Assembly (NCBI GenBank): GCA_964626625.1
Contig: CAZVFV010000009.1
Span: 1-23,511, forward strand
From: CAYZPE01 sp964626625
GTDB lineage: Bacteria > Patescibacteriota > Minisyncoccia > Phycocordibacterales > CAYZPE01
DNA length: 23,511 bases
Reading direction: 5' to 3'
Part shown: positions 13,445-19,463 of the stretch, one piece after another
Numbering within the stretch: position 1 is the stretch's first letter
Layout of the letters: each line of letters starts with the position of its first letter
The notes under the pieces: generated by a model
Told to the model about the DNA's origin: nothing
Seen by the model: only the letters and a program-made list of their open reading frames with translations
Databases searched by the model: none
Made by a program: the position numbers and the translations under genes

Positions 13445-13966
13445 ATGCGTGGAATCTTCGCAGCGTTCGCAGGCGTCGTGGCGACCATCGCCGCGGCGAT
13501 GATGGGGAGCCCGGCTTCGCCGCCGGTGGAACCATCTCCGCACGGCCCGGTGCAGGCGTGGGCCGATCCTCCGGCGGACGCCCCGTTCAAGCCGCAGTTC
13601 GGATGGACGCCCCCGAAGGTGGTGCAGGCGACGGCGACTTCCCGCGTCGCTCCGCCCGCTCGCCCTGAAGGGGCCTACGGCCTCTCCTATCGCGAGGCTC
13701 ACCGGATCGCGACGGCGGAGCGACGCCCGCTCGTCGTGCTCGCTGGGCCGCAAGCGGACGCCCTCGCCGAGGCCGTGGCGGCGGAGCCTGACGCGGTGGT
13801 CGCCTACGGTGATCCCGCGACGTTCCCCGGCGGCGGCGTCTACCGCTACCGCTGGGATGATGCGGCCGGCGAACTCCGCGGCGGGGCCGTCCCCCAGGCG
13901 GCGACCGTGGGCCGATCGGGGCCCGTCCGCTGGCGATGCCAGGGCGGCGTCTGCACGCCCTACTAA
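13445..13966 (+). CDS. Small exported protein of unknown function
   Basis: Start ATG 13445 follows GAGGTG and gives 173 residues. The N-terminus M-R-G-I-F-A-A-F-A-G-V-V-A-T-I-A-A-A-M-M-G is a signal peptide or anchor, followed by a Pro-rich linker. The C-terminal domain (about 75-150) begins L-S-Y-R-E-A-H-R-I-A-T-A-E-R-R-P-L-V-V-L-A-G, then D-A-V-V-A-Y-G-D-P and Y-R-Y-R-W-D-D. The helix-strand opening recalls a thioredoxin fold that lacks the C-x-x-C pair. The protein ends R-W-R-C-Q-G-G-V-C-T-P-Y, so two cysteines close together sit at the very end. It closes the membrane cassette and is followed by a terminator-like hairpin. Function not recognised. Confidence 0.65.
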   Translation: MRGIFAAFAGVVATIAAAMMGSPASPPVEPSPHGPVQAWADPPADAPFKPQFGWTPPKVVQATATSRVAPPARPEGAYGLSYREAHRIATAERRPLVVLAGPQADALAEAVAAEPDAVVAYGDPATFPGGGVYRYRWDDAAGELRGGAVPQAATVGRSGPVRWRCQGGVCTPY

Positions 13967-13991
13967 GTCAAGTCGCGTAGTTCGATTCACC

Positions 13992-14017
13992 CCCGCCGGT
14001 CGACAGCGGCCGGCGGG
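13992..14017 (+). terminator. Hairpin, probable intrinsic terminator after the membrane cassette
   Basis: CCCGCCGG (13992-13999) pairs with CCGGCGGG (14010-14017) around a 10-base loop, followed by TTCCTT. The gap of 86 bases between 13966 and 14053 is longer than usual here. The weak T-tract suggests partial termination, separating the lysis-position cassette from the fibre genes. Confidence 0.55.
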
Positions 14018-14052
14018 TTCCTTCGGCCCCCTCACTCCCCGCGAGAATCACC

Positions 14053-14466
14053 ATGCCCCTCTCTGACGCGACGATGCTCGACTTGCTCAAGCACGCCTTC
14101 AAAATCACTTCGATGACCGTGCCGACCAACATCTACATCGGCCTTTCCAAGGCGGACCCCGGCGAGGACGGGAGCGGGGTCGACGAGCCCACCCCCGGTT
14201 CGGACGGCTACGCCCGCCAGCTCTGCAACTCCTGGCAGGTCGATACGCCCCCGCCGGCGGCCCAGATCAGCAACGTCAGCGCCCTGCTCTTCGGCCCGGC
14301 GACGGACGACCTGGGGACGATGACGCATTGGGTCGCGTGGCCGGTCTCGACCGGAGGCACCCCCATCGCCAGCGGCGAACTCACCACGCCCCGCGACTTC
14401 GACAACGGCCTTTCGCTGACCGCCGCCGCCGCCGCTTTGAAGATCAAGAAGAAGCCCGCAGCGTAG
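14053..14466 (+). CDS. Phage tail fibre/baseplate-type small protein
   Basis: The product is 137 residues. It opens M-P-L-S-D-A-T-M-L-D-L-L-K-H-A-F-K, then V-P-T-N-I-Y-I-G-L-S-K-A-D-P-G-E-D-G-S-G, E-P-T-P-G-S-D-G-Y-A-R, N-V-S-A-L-L-F-G-P-A-T-D-D-L-G-T-M-T-H-W and a G-G-T-P-I-A-S-G-E-L strand. This order (short helix, N-I-Y-I-G-L with a D-P-G-E-D-G-S-G turn, E-P-x-x-x-x-x-x-Y-A-R, N-x-x-x-x-x-F-x-x-A-T) is a signature I know from small phage tail fibre or baseplate proteins (mycobacteriophage gp80-like). It lies directly before the big fibre gene. I see no ribosome site stronger than CGAGAATC upstream of the ATG. Confidence 0.7.
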   Translation: MPLSDATMLDLLKHAFKITSMTVPTNIYIGLSKADPGEDGSGVDEPTPGSDGYARQLCNSWQVDTPPPAAQISNVSALLFGPATDDLGTMTHWVAWPVSTGGTPIASGELTTPRDFDNGLSLTAAAAALKIKKKPAA

Positions 14467-14498
14467 TGGAATCCGAGAAGGGAAGGAGGTGAGCCGCG

Positions 14499-16619
14499 AT
14501 GCCGCAAGTCTACGAATTGACGTTTACGCCTGCCTCTTCCAACCCGCTCGTCCCCTCGGGACCGGACGACAAGCACGGGTGGATCTTCCTGCCTGCCCGA
14601 TCGGACGACCCGGCCGAAGCCCGCTTCGCGCAGTTCGTGGACAACGGCCTGACGAATTCCAACGTCCCTGCGACCACGGCCCGTCAGGACGCTTTGACGT
14701 TCGCTCAGGGCGAGTCCTTCGACGTGATCTATGCGAGCGTACTTTCGTGGTCCGAGTCCTATCGAGCCTACCTGACTTGGCGGGTTTGGGAGAGGTTGAA
14801 CGTCCTCTACGGAGTCGGCGTCGGATGGGACGGACCCTGGATCGTGACTTTCAAGACGTTCGCGGACTTCAAAGCCTACGCCGCCCCCGGACAAGTCCAG
14901 ATCACGATCCCAGACGACGTTTCCGGGAGCCTCAACGGATCGTTCATCTCCTTTTTTTTGGGCGGTCGAACCGAAACTCTCCAGCTATGGGTCGTCGACG
15001 TTCTTGGCGATCCGCCCCCCCCTTCGGATGTAAATAGCGACAACTACGTAAACGGAACGTACTACGTCACCTACCTGGCGGACTCCGACGGCCCTACCAT
15101 CGCGGCGGCGATCGAAGGCAAGATCCTCGGTTTGCTTTTCGGCGTCGACTTGAGCCGATCCAGCGACGTTCTCACGATCGGCGACCCGACGGCCTTTTCC
15201 GCCGCGACCGGCCCGGAAGACCCTAGTTCCGCGACGTTCGGCAACCTCCGCCGATGGTTCCAATTCTCCTCTACGTCCTTCTCTTCGCCTACTGTAACCG
15301 ACCCCGGATGGATTTCCGGCCCTTTCGACGACTCCAACATCATCCTCCTGACCGCCGACGACGAGACGGCGTACACGGACATTCCCGAAGTCGAGGGATT
15401 GGATGCGGGGGTAACGATCGCCCCGGCCGGGCCGCCCCCGTCCCTCCCTCTCGAAAACCTGACGGGCTACTGGCACTGGCAAGCGGGCGACGCGGGAGGC
15501 GACGTCTCCCCGGACTACTCGGGCAACGGCCGCGACGGCACCACGCACGGCGGCGCCTACGCCAGCGATGGCACCTACGGCACGGTCTGGGAACAGGACG
15601 GTACGTCGAGCGATTACATCGAAGTGCCCACCACGGCCTTCGCCAGCGGCACGCAGCCCATGACGCTGCTCGCACTGGTCAAGCCCGCGTCGGCTGCGGG
15701 CGGCTACACCTGGGCGGCGGCCTTCGGCGATTCCGAAGCCTTCTTTCTCGGGATTCACGGGGATGAGGCGATCGGCGGGGGATTCACTCCCGACTTCGTG
15801 GAGTCGTCCAGCAACCCCATCGTCGCCGACACCTGGCACGCCCTGGCCATCGTCTACGACGGCTCGGCGCTCGCCCTCTACGTCGACGGCACCCTTGTCG
15901 CGTCGGGCTCGGCCTCCCTCACGCACGGCTCGGCGACGTCTTACATCGGGCGGCAGGTCAGCTTTTTTGGGGAGTATTGGAACGGCCAGATCGCCCAAGT
16001 CGCGGCCTTCGACGACGTCGCGCTCTCCGCCGGCCAGGTCGCCGCCTGGGCTGCGGACCCCTTCGGGACGCTCCCCACCGAAACGCCGATCGGCGGGACG
16101 TGCGAAACCGAGACCGAGTGCGCCGGCGAACTCGGCCTGGCTGCGGCCCTCGAAGGGGCCTGCGAAACCGAGACGGAATGCACCGGCGAACTCCTCCCCA
16201 CGGTGGCGATCGCTGGGCTGTGCGAGGCGGAGACGGAATGCACGGGCACGCTGTCGCTGTCCGTAAGCCTCGAAGGGTTGTGCGAGACGGAGACCGAATG
16301 CGGCGGGGCTCTGGGGCTGGCGGCCGCCCTCGGCGGCGTTTGCGAAACGGAAACCGAGTGCGTGGGGGGCTTGCTGCCCGGCCTGCCGATCGCTGGCGTG
16401 TGCGAAACGGAGACGGAATGCACGGGCGAGATGGGAACGCTCGTGTCTTTCGACCTTTGCATCTGCCTCGGCCAGGTCTATCCGACGGGCGGCGAGGAAC
16501 CGGACGACGGCTTCGACGACGGAGGCGATCTCGGCGAGGTCGGCGACGGCGGACCGCTGGGATTCGTGGACGAAGATGAACCGCTCGGATACGTCGGCTG
16601 TTGTGGACCGGAGGGGTAG
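14499..16619 (+). CDS. Tail fibre with LamG-like domain and six 20-residue CETETEC repeats
   Basis: The product is 706 residues and starts 9 bases after GGAGG. Part 1 (1-310) is beta-rich with no recognised domain, and contains homopolymers T8 and C8 in the gene. Part 2 (about 323-515) is concanavalin A/LamG-like: G-Y-W-H-W, Y-S-G-N-G-R-D-G, P-M-T-L-L-A-L-V-K-P, W-H-A-L-A-I-V-Y-D-G, L-Y-V-D-G-T-L-V-A. Part 3 (about 533-645) is six copies of a 20-residue unit with C-E-T-E-T-E-C-x-G. Part 4 (about 660-706) is acidic and ends V-G-C-C-G-P-E-G. The size, position and lectin domain support a host-binding fibre or tip. It likely binds a surface glycan or protein; partner unknown. Confidence 0.75.
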   Translation: MPQVYELTFTPASSNPLVPSGPDDKHGWIFLPARSDDPAEARFAQFVDNGLTNSNVPATTARQDALTFAQGESFDVIYASVLSWSESYRAYLTWRVWERLNVLYGVGVGWDGPWIVTFKTFADFKAYAAPGQVQITIPDDVSGSLNGSFISFFLGGRTETLQLWVVDVLGDPPPPSDVNSDNYVNGTYYVTYLADSDGPTIAAAIEGKILGLLFGVDLSRSSDVLTIGDPTAFSAATGPEDPSSATFGNLRRWFQFSSTSFSSPTVTDPGWISGPFDDSNIILLTADDETAYTDIPEVEGLDAGVTIAPAGPPPSLPLENLTGYWHWQAGDAGGDVSPDYSGNGRDGTTHGGAYASDGTYGTVWEQDGTSSDYIEVPTTAFASGTQPMTLLALVKPASAAGGYTWAAAFGDSEAFFLGIHGDEAIGGGFTPDFVESSSNPIVADTWHALAIVYDGSALALYVDGTLVASGSASLTHGSATSYIGRQVSFFGEYWNGQIAQVAAFDDVALSAGQVAAWAADPFGTLPTETPIGGTCETETECAGELGLAAALEGACETETECTGELLPTVAIAGLCEAETECTGTLSLSVSLEGLCETETECGGALGLAAALGGVCETETECVGGLLPGLPIAGVCETETECTGEMGTLVSFDLCICLGQVYPTGGEEPDDGFDDGGDLGEVGDGGPLGFVDEDEPLGYVGCCGPEG
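16095..16433 (+). repeat. Six in-frame tandem repeats, exact 60-bp period
   Basis: The first cysteine codon of each unit lies at 16101, 16161, 16221, 16281, 16341 and 16401, so the period is exactly 60 bp with no indel. The consensus is G-x-C-E-T-E-T-E-C-x-G followed by a 9-residue Leu/Ala-rich part. Only the third copy differs in the core (C-E-A-E-T-E-C). Bases between copies vary at third positions, which suggests old repeats held under selection rather than a fresh expansion. Each unit carries two cysteines six residues apart, so intra-unit disulfides or metal sites are possible. Confidence 0.9.
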
Positions 16620-16622
16620 ACG

Positions 16623-17069
16623 ATGGGATTCATCGCAGGCTACGCGAACGAAGGTTCGCCCGTCGACCTGGTGGCGCAGGTCCGCAAAAACAAGACCGAC
16701 TTGGCGCTGATCGCCGACATTTCGAGCATCGCCGCCGAGGTCTGGAGGACTTCGCCGCCGCCTCGCTTCCGCGGGCCGAACTGGCGGAACGAGTGGGCGG
16801 AGATCAGCGGCAGCAAGATCGGCAGCACGATCGCCTTGACGCCCTCCGACGTCATGAGCGACACCGCAACCGACTGGGATCTGGACGCCCTCGGCTCCAA
16901 CTTCCTTTGGTCGGCGCCGGCTTCGGCGATCGGGTCGATTCCGGCGGTTAACGACGGCAAGGGCGAATGGCGGCGGGTCGAGATCAAGTTCACTCCGGCC
17001 GTCGGTCAGCCGAAATCGATCTTCTTTTGGTTCGGCCTCTACTTCAGCTACTCCGCGGTGAAATCATGA
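16623..17069 (+). CDS. Unrecognised small tail protein behind the fibre
   Basis: The ATG lies 9 bases after GGAGG, giving 148 residues. The start M-G-F-I-A-G-Y-A-N-E-G-S-P-V-D-L is followed by a short helix (VAQVRKNKTDLALIADISSI) and then R-N-E-W-A-E-I-S-G-S-K-I-G-S. The C-terminal half is beta-rich, with G-E-W-R-R-V-E-I-K-F and S-I-F-F-W-F-G-L-Y-F-S-Y. No cysteines are present. Its stop overlaps the next ATG (ATGA at 17066-17069). It may be a fibre partner or chaperone; the sequence does not identify it. Confidence 0.6.
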   Translation: MGFIAGYANEGSPVDLVAQVRKNKTDLALIADISSIAAEVWRTSPPPRFRGPNWRNEWAEISGSKIGSTIALTPSDVMSDTATDWDLDALGSNFLWSAPASAIGSIPAVNDGKGEWRRVEIKFTPAVGQPKSIFFWFGLYFSYSAVKS

Positions 17070-17275
17070 AAATCATGCCTGCGCTGCCGGCCGGAATGAC
17101 GGTCGAAGAAGTCCGCGCCGCGAACTTGCGGGAGCTGATCCGGCGGCAACGCGCCGCCCTCGACGAAATGGAGGCGACGATCGGGCGTGACACGTCCCCC
17201 GGCGGCCTCGTCCGCGATCTGGCCAGGGAAGGCGCGAAGTTCATCCCATCTCCGCCGCCCGACGACCTGAAGTAG
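17066..17275 (+). CDS. Small coiled-coil-like protein ending the tail operon
   Basis: ATG 17066 overlaps the preceding stop; a second in-frame ATG at 17075 is possible. The product is 69 residues and mainly helical: V-E-E-V-R-A-A-N-L-R-E-L-I-R-R-Q-R-A-A-L-D-E-M-E reads as an amphipathic, probably coiled helix. A Pro-rich end follows. It is the last gene before a strong intrinsic terminator, so it is the end of the late transcript. Function unknown. Confidence 0.55.
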   Translation: MKIMPALPAGMTVEEVRAANLRELIRRQRAALDEMEATIGRDTSPGGLVRDLAREGAKFIPSPPPDDLK

Positions 17276-17300
17276 ACCAGCGGAAATTGCAAGCGTTATT

Positions 17301-17336
17301 CGCCCCGCCGGCTGAGCAAGCCGAGCGGGGCGTTTT
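17301..17336 (+). terminator. Intrinsic terminator ending the late operon
   Basis: CGCCCCGC (17301-17308) pairs with GCGGGGCG (17325-17332), and CGGCT pairs with AGCCG inside, with one bulged A and a short GAGCA loop. TTTT follows at once. It is the best classical terminator in the window and closes the long structural transcript. Confidence 0.85.
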
Positions 17337-17388
17337 CGTGCGCCGACGCAACCACCAAAACAATTCCAGAAAAACACGCAACAACCTG

Positions 17389-17416
17389 TTGACGTGGCGT
17401 GCGAGGCGTGTATAAC
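17389..17416 (+). promoter_or_regulatory. Sigma70-type promoter with overlapping inverted repeat
   Basis: TTGACG (17389-17394) and TATAAC (17411-17416) lie 16 bases apart, and TG precedes the -10 box. An inverted repeat TGTAT (17409-17413) / ATACA (17423-17427) overlaps the -10 and the start region, as an operator would. It lies between the late terminator and the gene at 17457, so that gene has its own promoter. Confidence 0.7.
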
Positions 17417-17456
17417 TAGGGCATACAAGTAACCAACCGCACGAAAGGAAACCACG

Positions 17457-17648
17457 ATGAAGACCGCCGCCGAACTCCGCAAAGCCGCCGAACTCCACCG
17501 CGAAGAAGCCGCCCGCTGCGACCGCGAGGCGATGAAGGCGACGATCGCCGGGAACGAATCGAAGATGCACGCCTGGGACGCGGCGGCTGAAGGCCAGCGG
17601 GTGCGGATGCGGGCCTGCCTCCGCAAGGCCGAAGCCCTGGAAGATTAG
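17457..17648 (+). CDS. 63-residue helical protein with its own promoter (moron-like)
   Basis: The product is 63 residues, mainly one or two charged helices: A-A-E-L-R-K-A-A-E-L-H-R-E-E-A-A-R-C-D-R-E, then M-H-A-W-D-A-A-A-E-G and a final R-A-C-L-R-K-A-E-A-L. It has two cysteines. It starts after AAAGGAAACCACG, and the same 15-base CGCACGAAAGGAAAC leader occurs before the gene at 11484. The strong promoter upstream and hairpins on both sides fit a moron, a gene expressed in the lysogen. No family is recognised; it could be an anti-host or host-modifying peptide. Confidence 0.6.
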   Translation: MKTAAELRKAAELHREEAARCDREAMKATIAGNESKMHAWDAAAEGQRVRMRACLRKAEALED

Positions 17649-17664
17649 GCCGACGGGAGACGAG

Positions 17665-17684
17665 GGGGCCAGGGAAGGCCCCCG
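17665..17684 (+). terminator. Hairpin behind the moron-like gene
   Basis: GGGGGCC (17665-17671) pairs with GGCCCCC (17678-17684) around AGGGAA. There is no T-tract. A closely similar hairpin (GGGGGC, AAGGAA, GCCCCC) lies at 18184-18201. They may be weak terminators or a repeated RNA element. Confidence 0.4.
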
Positions 17685-17730
17685 ACCGCGGAATCAACCC
17701 GTCGCCTACCCCATTCAAAGGAGAGTCCCT

Positions 17731-17964
17731 ATGTCCGAACGCAGGAGCCCAACGATGTCAGCCGGGGCGTGGATGCGAGCCTCGCTCGCCACCGAAAGGG
17801 TCGAGGTGTGGGTGTGCGGCCGGCTACTCAACCCGCGGGGGCGTCTCTTGGTGCGAGTCGCTCGGGGGCGTCGTCACCGCTGCGATATGCGCCAAGCCAC
17901 CAGCGCGGCGAAGCTTCGAGAAGACGGATGGCGGCTGTCGCACGTTGTGGATGTGGAGGAGTGA
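17731..17964 (+). CDS. Small basic protein, unknown function
   Basis: The product is 77 residues, starting 6 bases after AAAGGAGAG. It is basic: V-E-V-W-V-C-G-R-L-L, then G-R-L-L-V-R-V-A-R-G-R-R-H-R-C, and it ends G-W-R-L-S-H-V-V-D-V-E-E. It has two cysteines. A short beta hairpin plus basic loop is plausible. It is followed closely by the gene at 17970, and the pair is probably co-transcribed from the promoter at 17389. Function unknown; a second in-frame ATG at 17755 is possible. Confidence 0.5.
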   Translation: MSERRSPTMSAGAWMRASLATERVEVWVCGRLLNPRGRLLVRVARGRRHRCDMRQATSAAKLREDGWRLSHVVDVEE

Positions 17965-17969
17965 CGAGC

Positions 17970-18170
17970 ATGGCGCAGAGACAGACGATCGGCGTTTGCT
18001 GGGGGGAGATACATCGCACCGGCTGGGACGGGATCAGGCACGCGATCATGGCGACCTGCGAAAAACGCCCCCGGCAAGGGTGCCTCACATGCTGGTGGCA
18101 TCGCAGCCAAGAAAGGCAGGCCCAGCGGCTGCAAGCCGAGCAGCCCCGGCCGCCGCGGAACGAACATTAA
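17970..18170 (+). CDS. Small cysteine/histidine-containing protein
   Basis: ATG 17970 lies about 9 bases after GGAGGAG, giving 66 residues. The core G-V-C-W-G-E-I-H-R-T-G-W-D-G-I-R-H, C-E-K-R-P-R-Q-G-C-L-T-C-W-W-H has four cysteines and several histidines, in a C-x3-H and C-x7-C-x2-C-x2-H arrangement that could bind one zinc. The tail is Q/R/P-rich. It overlaps no neighbour and lies five bases behind the 17731 gene. Function unknown; small zinc-binding accessory protein is the most that can be said. Confidence 0.5.
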   Translation: MAQRQTIGVCWGEIHRTGWDGIRHAIMATCEKRPRQGCLTCWWHRSQERQAQRLQAEQPRPPRNEH

Positions 18171-18183
18171 GGGCCGGGAGGCC

Positions 18184-18201
18184 GGGGGCAAGGAAGCCCC
18201 C
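18184..18201 (+). terminator. Second GGGGGC/GCCCCC hairpin
   Basis: GGGGGC (18184-18189) pairs with GCCCCC (18196-18201) around AAGGAA, a near copy of the hairpin at 17665. It lies in the 105-base gap between the 66-residue gene and the HTH gene, so it may cut transcription between them. A second small GGCC/GGCC hairpin lies just upstream. Confidence 0.4.
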
Positions 18202-18275
18202 TTGGTGCGGCAGGCGGTCAGCCGCTACGATCGAAGGGATGAGATCGCGGGGCGGTCTGAAGCGAAGGGGGCGGG

Positions 18276-18527
18276 ATGAGCGACGCAGGGACGGACGCAG
18301 CGAGGGTGCGGCTGGTGATCGCCGCGCACCTCAGGCCGCTGGTGGAGAAGGTCGGGGCGCTGAAGGTGGCGGGCCGGCTGGGGCTCACCCGGCAGACTGT
18401 GAACCGCTGGTGCAACGGAAGCGCCGTGCCGTCATGCGAGCAGTGGGAGCCCTTGGCGGCGGCGCTCGGGCTGGATCACTGGCACGACATCTTCCCCGCC
18501 AAGCTCGACCCCGGCGGGAATGGTTGA
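18276..18527 (+). CDS. Small HTH (XRE/Cro-type) DNA-binding protein
   Basis: The product is 83 residues with one HTH: V-R-L-V-I-A-A-H-L, then L-K-V-A-G-R-L-G-L-T-R-Q-T-V-N-R-W and N-G-S-A-V-P-S, L-A-A-A-L-G-L. The G-L-T-R-Q-T-V-N-R-W recognition helix followed by N-G-x-x-x-P-S is the HTH_3/Cro pattern. It starts at ATG 18276 after GAAGGGGG. Short regulators of this kind act as Cro-like or as autoregulators of small accessory genes. Its stop codon lies inside a perfect palindrome (18524-18535) that could be its operator. The genes before it are short and unrelated. Confidence 0.75.
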   Translation: MSDAGTDAARVRLVIAAHLRPLVEKVGALKVAGRLGLTRQTVNRWCNGSAVPSCEQWEPLAAALGLDHWHDIFPAKLDPGGNG

Positions 18528-18535
18528 CTAGTCAA
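18524..18535. promoter_or_regulatory. Perfect 12-bp palindrome, candidate operator
   Basis: TTGACTAGTCAA reads the same on both strands and overlaps the TGA of the HTH gene. It lies 25 bases upstream of the next gene's ATG (18560). TTGACT would also be a -35-like box, but no convincing -10 follows, so an operator for the adjacent HTH protein is the simplest reading. Confidence 0.5.
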
Positions 18536-18559
18536 GTATTTTGCCCTCGGGAGTCCGCC

Positions 18560-18862
18560 ATGCTCCGCCCGTTGCTGCTCGCCGCCTGCATCGCCTTCCC
18601 GTCGGCCGTCCTGGCTTCGGGCGACGCGCCGCCCCCGCCCGAGCTGGCCGCCGCCGCCCCGGACCACTGGCAAATCGAAGTGAGCTACGCCGTCGCCGAG
18701 GACACGCCCGGCCATGTGTGGACCCGCGTCGTCGTGTGGGTGCGGACGCGGGCGGATGGGCCGTGCGAACAGATCGGGGCATGGGACGCAGACAACGCCG
18801 CCGGGGCGCTGCGGCTGCTCGGGCCGGTGGCGGAGAGGATGGCCGAGGGGTGGGGGGAGTAG
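18560..18862 (+). CDS. Small secreted protein
   Basis: Start ATG 18560 after GGGAG gives 100 residues. A signal peptide is clear: M-L-R-P-L-L-L-A-A-C-I-A-F-P-S-A-V-L-A-S-G, with A-x-A-like cleavage near residue 20. The mature part begins G-D-A-P-P-P-P-E and contains W-Q-I-E-V-S-Y-A-V-A-E-D, W-T-R-V-V-V-W-V-R-T-R and a final helix A-A-G-A-L-R-L-L-G-P-V-A. It has one further cysteine. Exported phage products from a lysogen often change the cell surface. Convergent with the - strand gene at 18870 (7-base gap). Confidence 0.6.
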   Translation: MLRPLLLAACIAFPSAVLASGDAPPPPELAAAAPDHWQIEVSYAVAEDTPGHVWTRVVVWVRTRADGPCEQIGAWDADNAAGALRLLGPVAERMAEGWGE

Positions 18863-18869
18863 GGGTGTT

Positions 18870-19142
18870 CTAGGATCTGGATGGACGCTCAAACATCTTC
18901 CAGAATTCCCATTCCATGGCGTCAGGGTGCTTTTCCCCATCGACCGGCCACGGTCCCGTGTCCTCGTGGACTGGCGGCATGGTGAAGGATGGGAACACGG
19001 CCTTCAACGCCGCTTCGACGGCTGGGACGTCCGCCTTCTGCACCTTGAGAGGTCGAGTAGGCGGCTGGCCATTCAGCCACACTTCGACTTCCGCTCCTTC
19101 CGGAGTGCGTGTGACTACGATGTTTGTTCTCAGCTCGCTCAT
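18870..19142 (-). CDS. Small protein of unknown function, leftward
   Basis: The product is 90 residues: M-S-E-L-R-T-N-I-V-V-T-R-T-P-E-G-A-E-V-E-V-W-L-N-G-Q-P, then V-P-A-V-E-A-A-L-K-A-V-F-P-S-F, and an acidic middle H-P-D-A-M-E-W-E-F-W-K-M-F. A strand pair followed by a short helix is likely. An AAGGGGG ribosome site lies before the ATG at 19142. No cysteines, no signal. It is the last of three - strand genes that read toward the late-gene side, a typical lysogen-expressed orientation. Confidence 0.55.
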   Translation of the reverse strand: MSELRTNIVVTRTPEGAEVEVWLNGQPPTRPLKVQKADVPAVEAALKAVFPSFTMPPVHEDTGPWPVDGEKHPDAMEWEFWKMFERPSRS

Positions 19143-19175
19143 TCAGCCCCCTTTTTTCGGAAGATCAATCTAGAA

Positions 19176-19463
19176 CTACTCCCCGACGCTCGCCTCTTTG
19201 ACGCTCGCCAGCACGCTTTCCTTACCCGTCCAGACCATGTGCCAGATCCGCCCGCGGCAGCGGATCGAGTCGGCTTTGAACCACGACAGCGCTTCGCCGA
19301 GCAGCGACCGCAGTTCTTCAGCGGCGGCGACCATGTTCTTTCGGGCGACCGCGGACGGGGGGCGCCGCTCGCTTGCGGCGGCCTGTAGCGACTCCTCAGC
19401 CGCGATGAACCGGGAAGCCGCCGCTTCGACCCGCTGCCGCAGATCGTCGCTCAGCGGGATCAT
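19176..19463 (-). CDS. Small helical protein, leftward
   Basis: The product is 95 residues. It is predicted to be mostly helical, with L-R-Q-R-V-E-A-A-A-S-R-F-I-A-A-E-E-S-L and M-V-A-A-A-E-E-L-R-S-L-L-G-E-A-L as long amphipathic stretches, followed by R-C-R-G-R-I-W-H-M-V-W-T-G-K-E. Its ATG overlaps the stop of the upstream lipoprotein gene (bases 19460-19463), so the two are translated as a pair. No signal is visible. Function unknown. Confidence 0.55.
   Translation of the reverse strand: MIPLSDDLRQRVEAAASRFIAAEESLQAAASERRPPSAVARKNMVAAAEELRSLLGEALSWFKADSIRCRGRIWHMVWTGKESVLASVKEASVGE

Noticed and set aside
16095..16433. CRISPR array or variable repeat of a diversity-generating retroelement
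   Set aside because: The 60-bp units are in frame inside a protein gene, with no spacers, no reverse transcriptase and no template repeat nearby.
18524..18552. TTGACT palindrome as a -35 box for the secreted protein
   Set aside because: No -10-like sequence occurs at 16-18 bases. The palindrome reads better as an operator.
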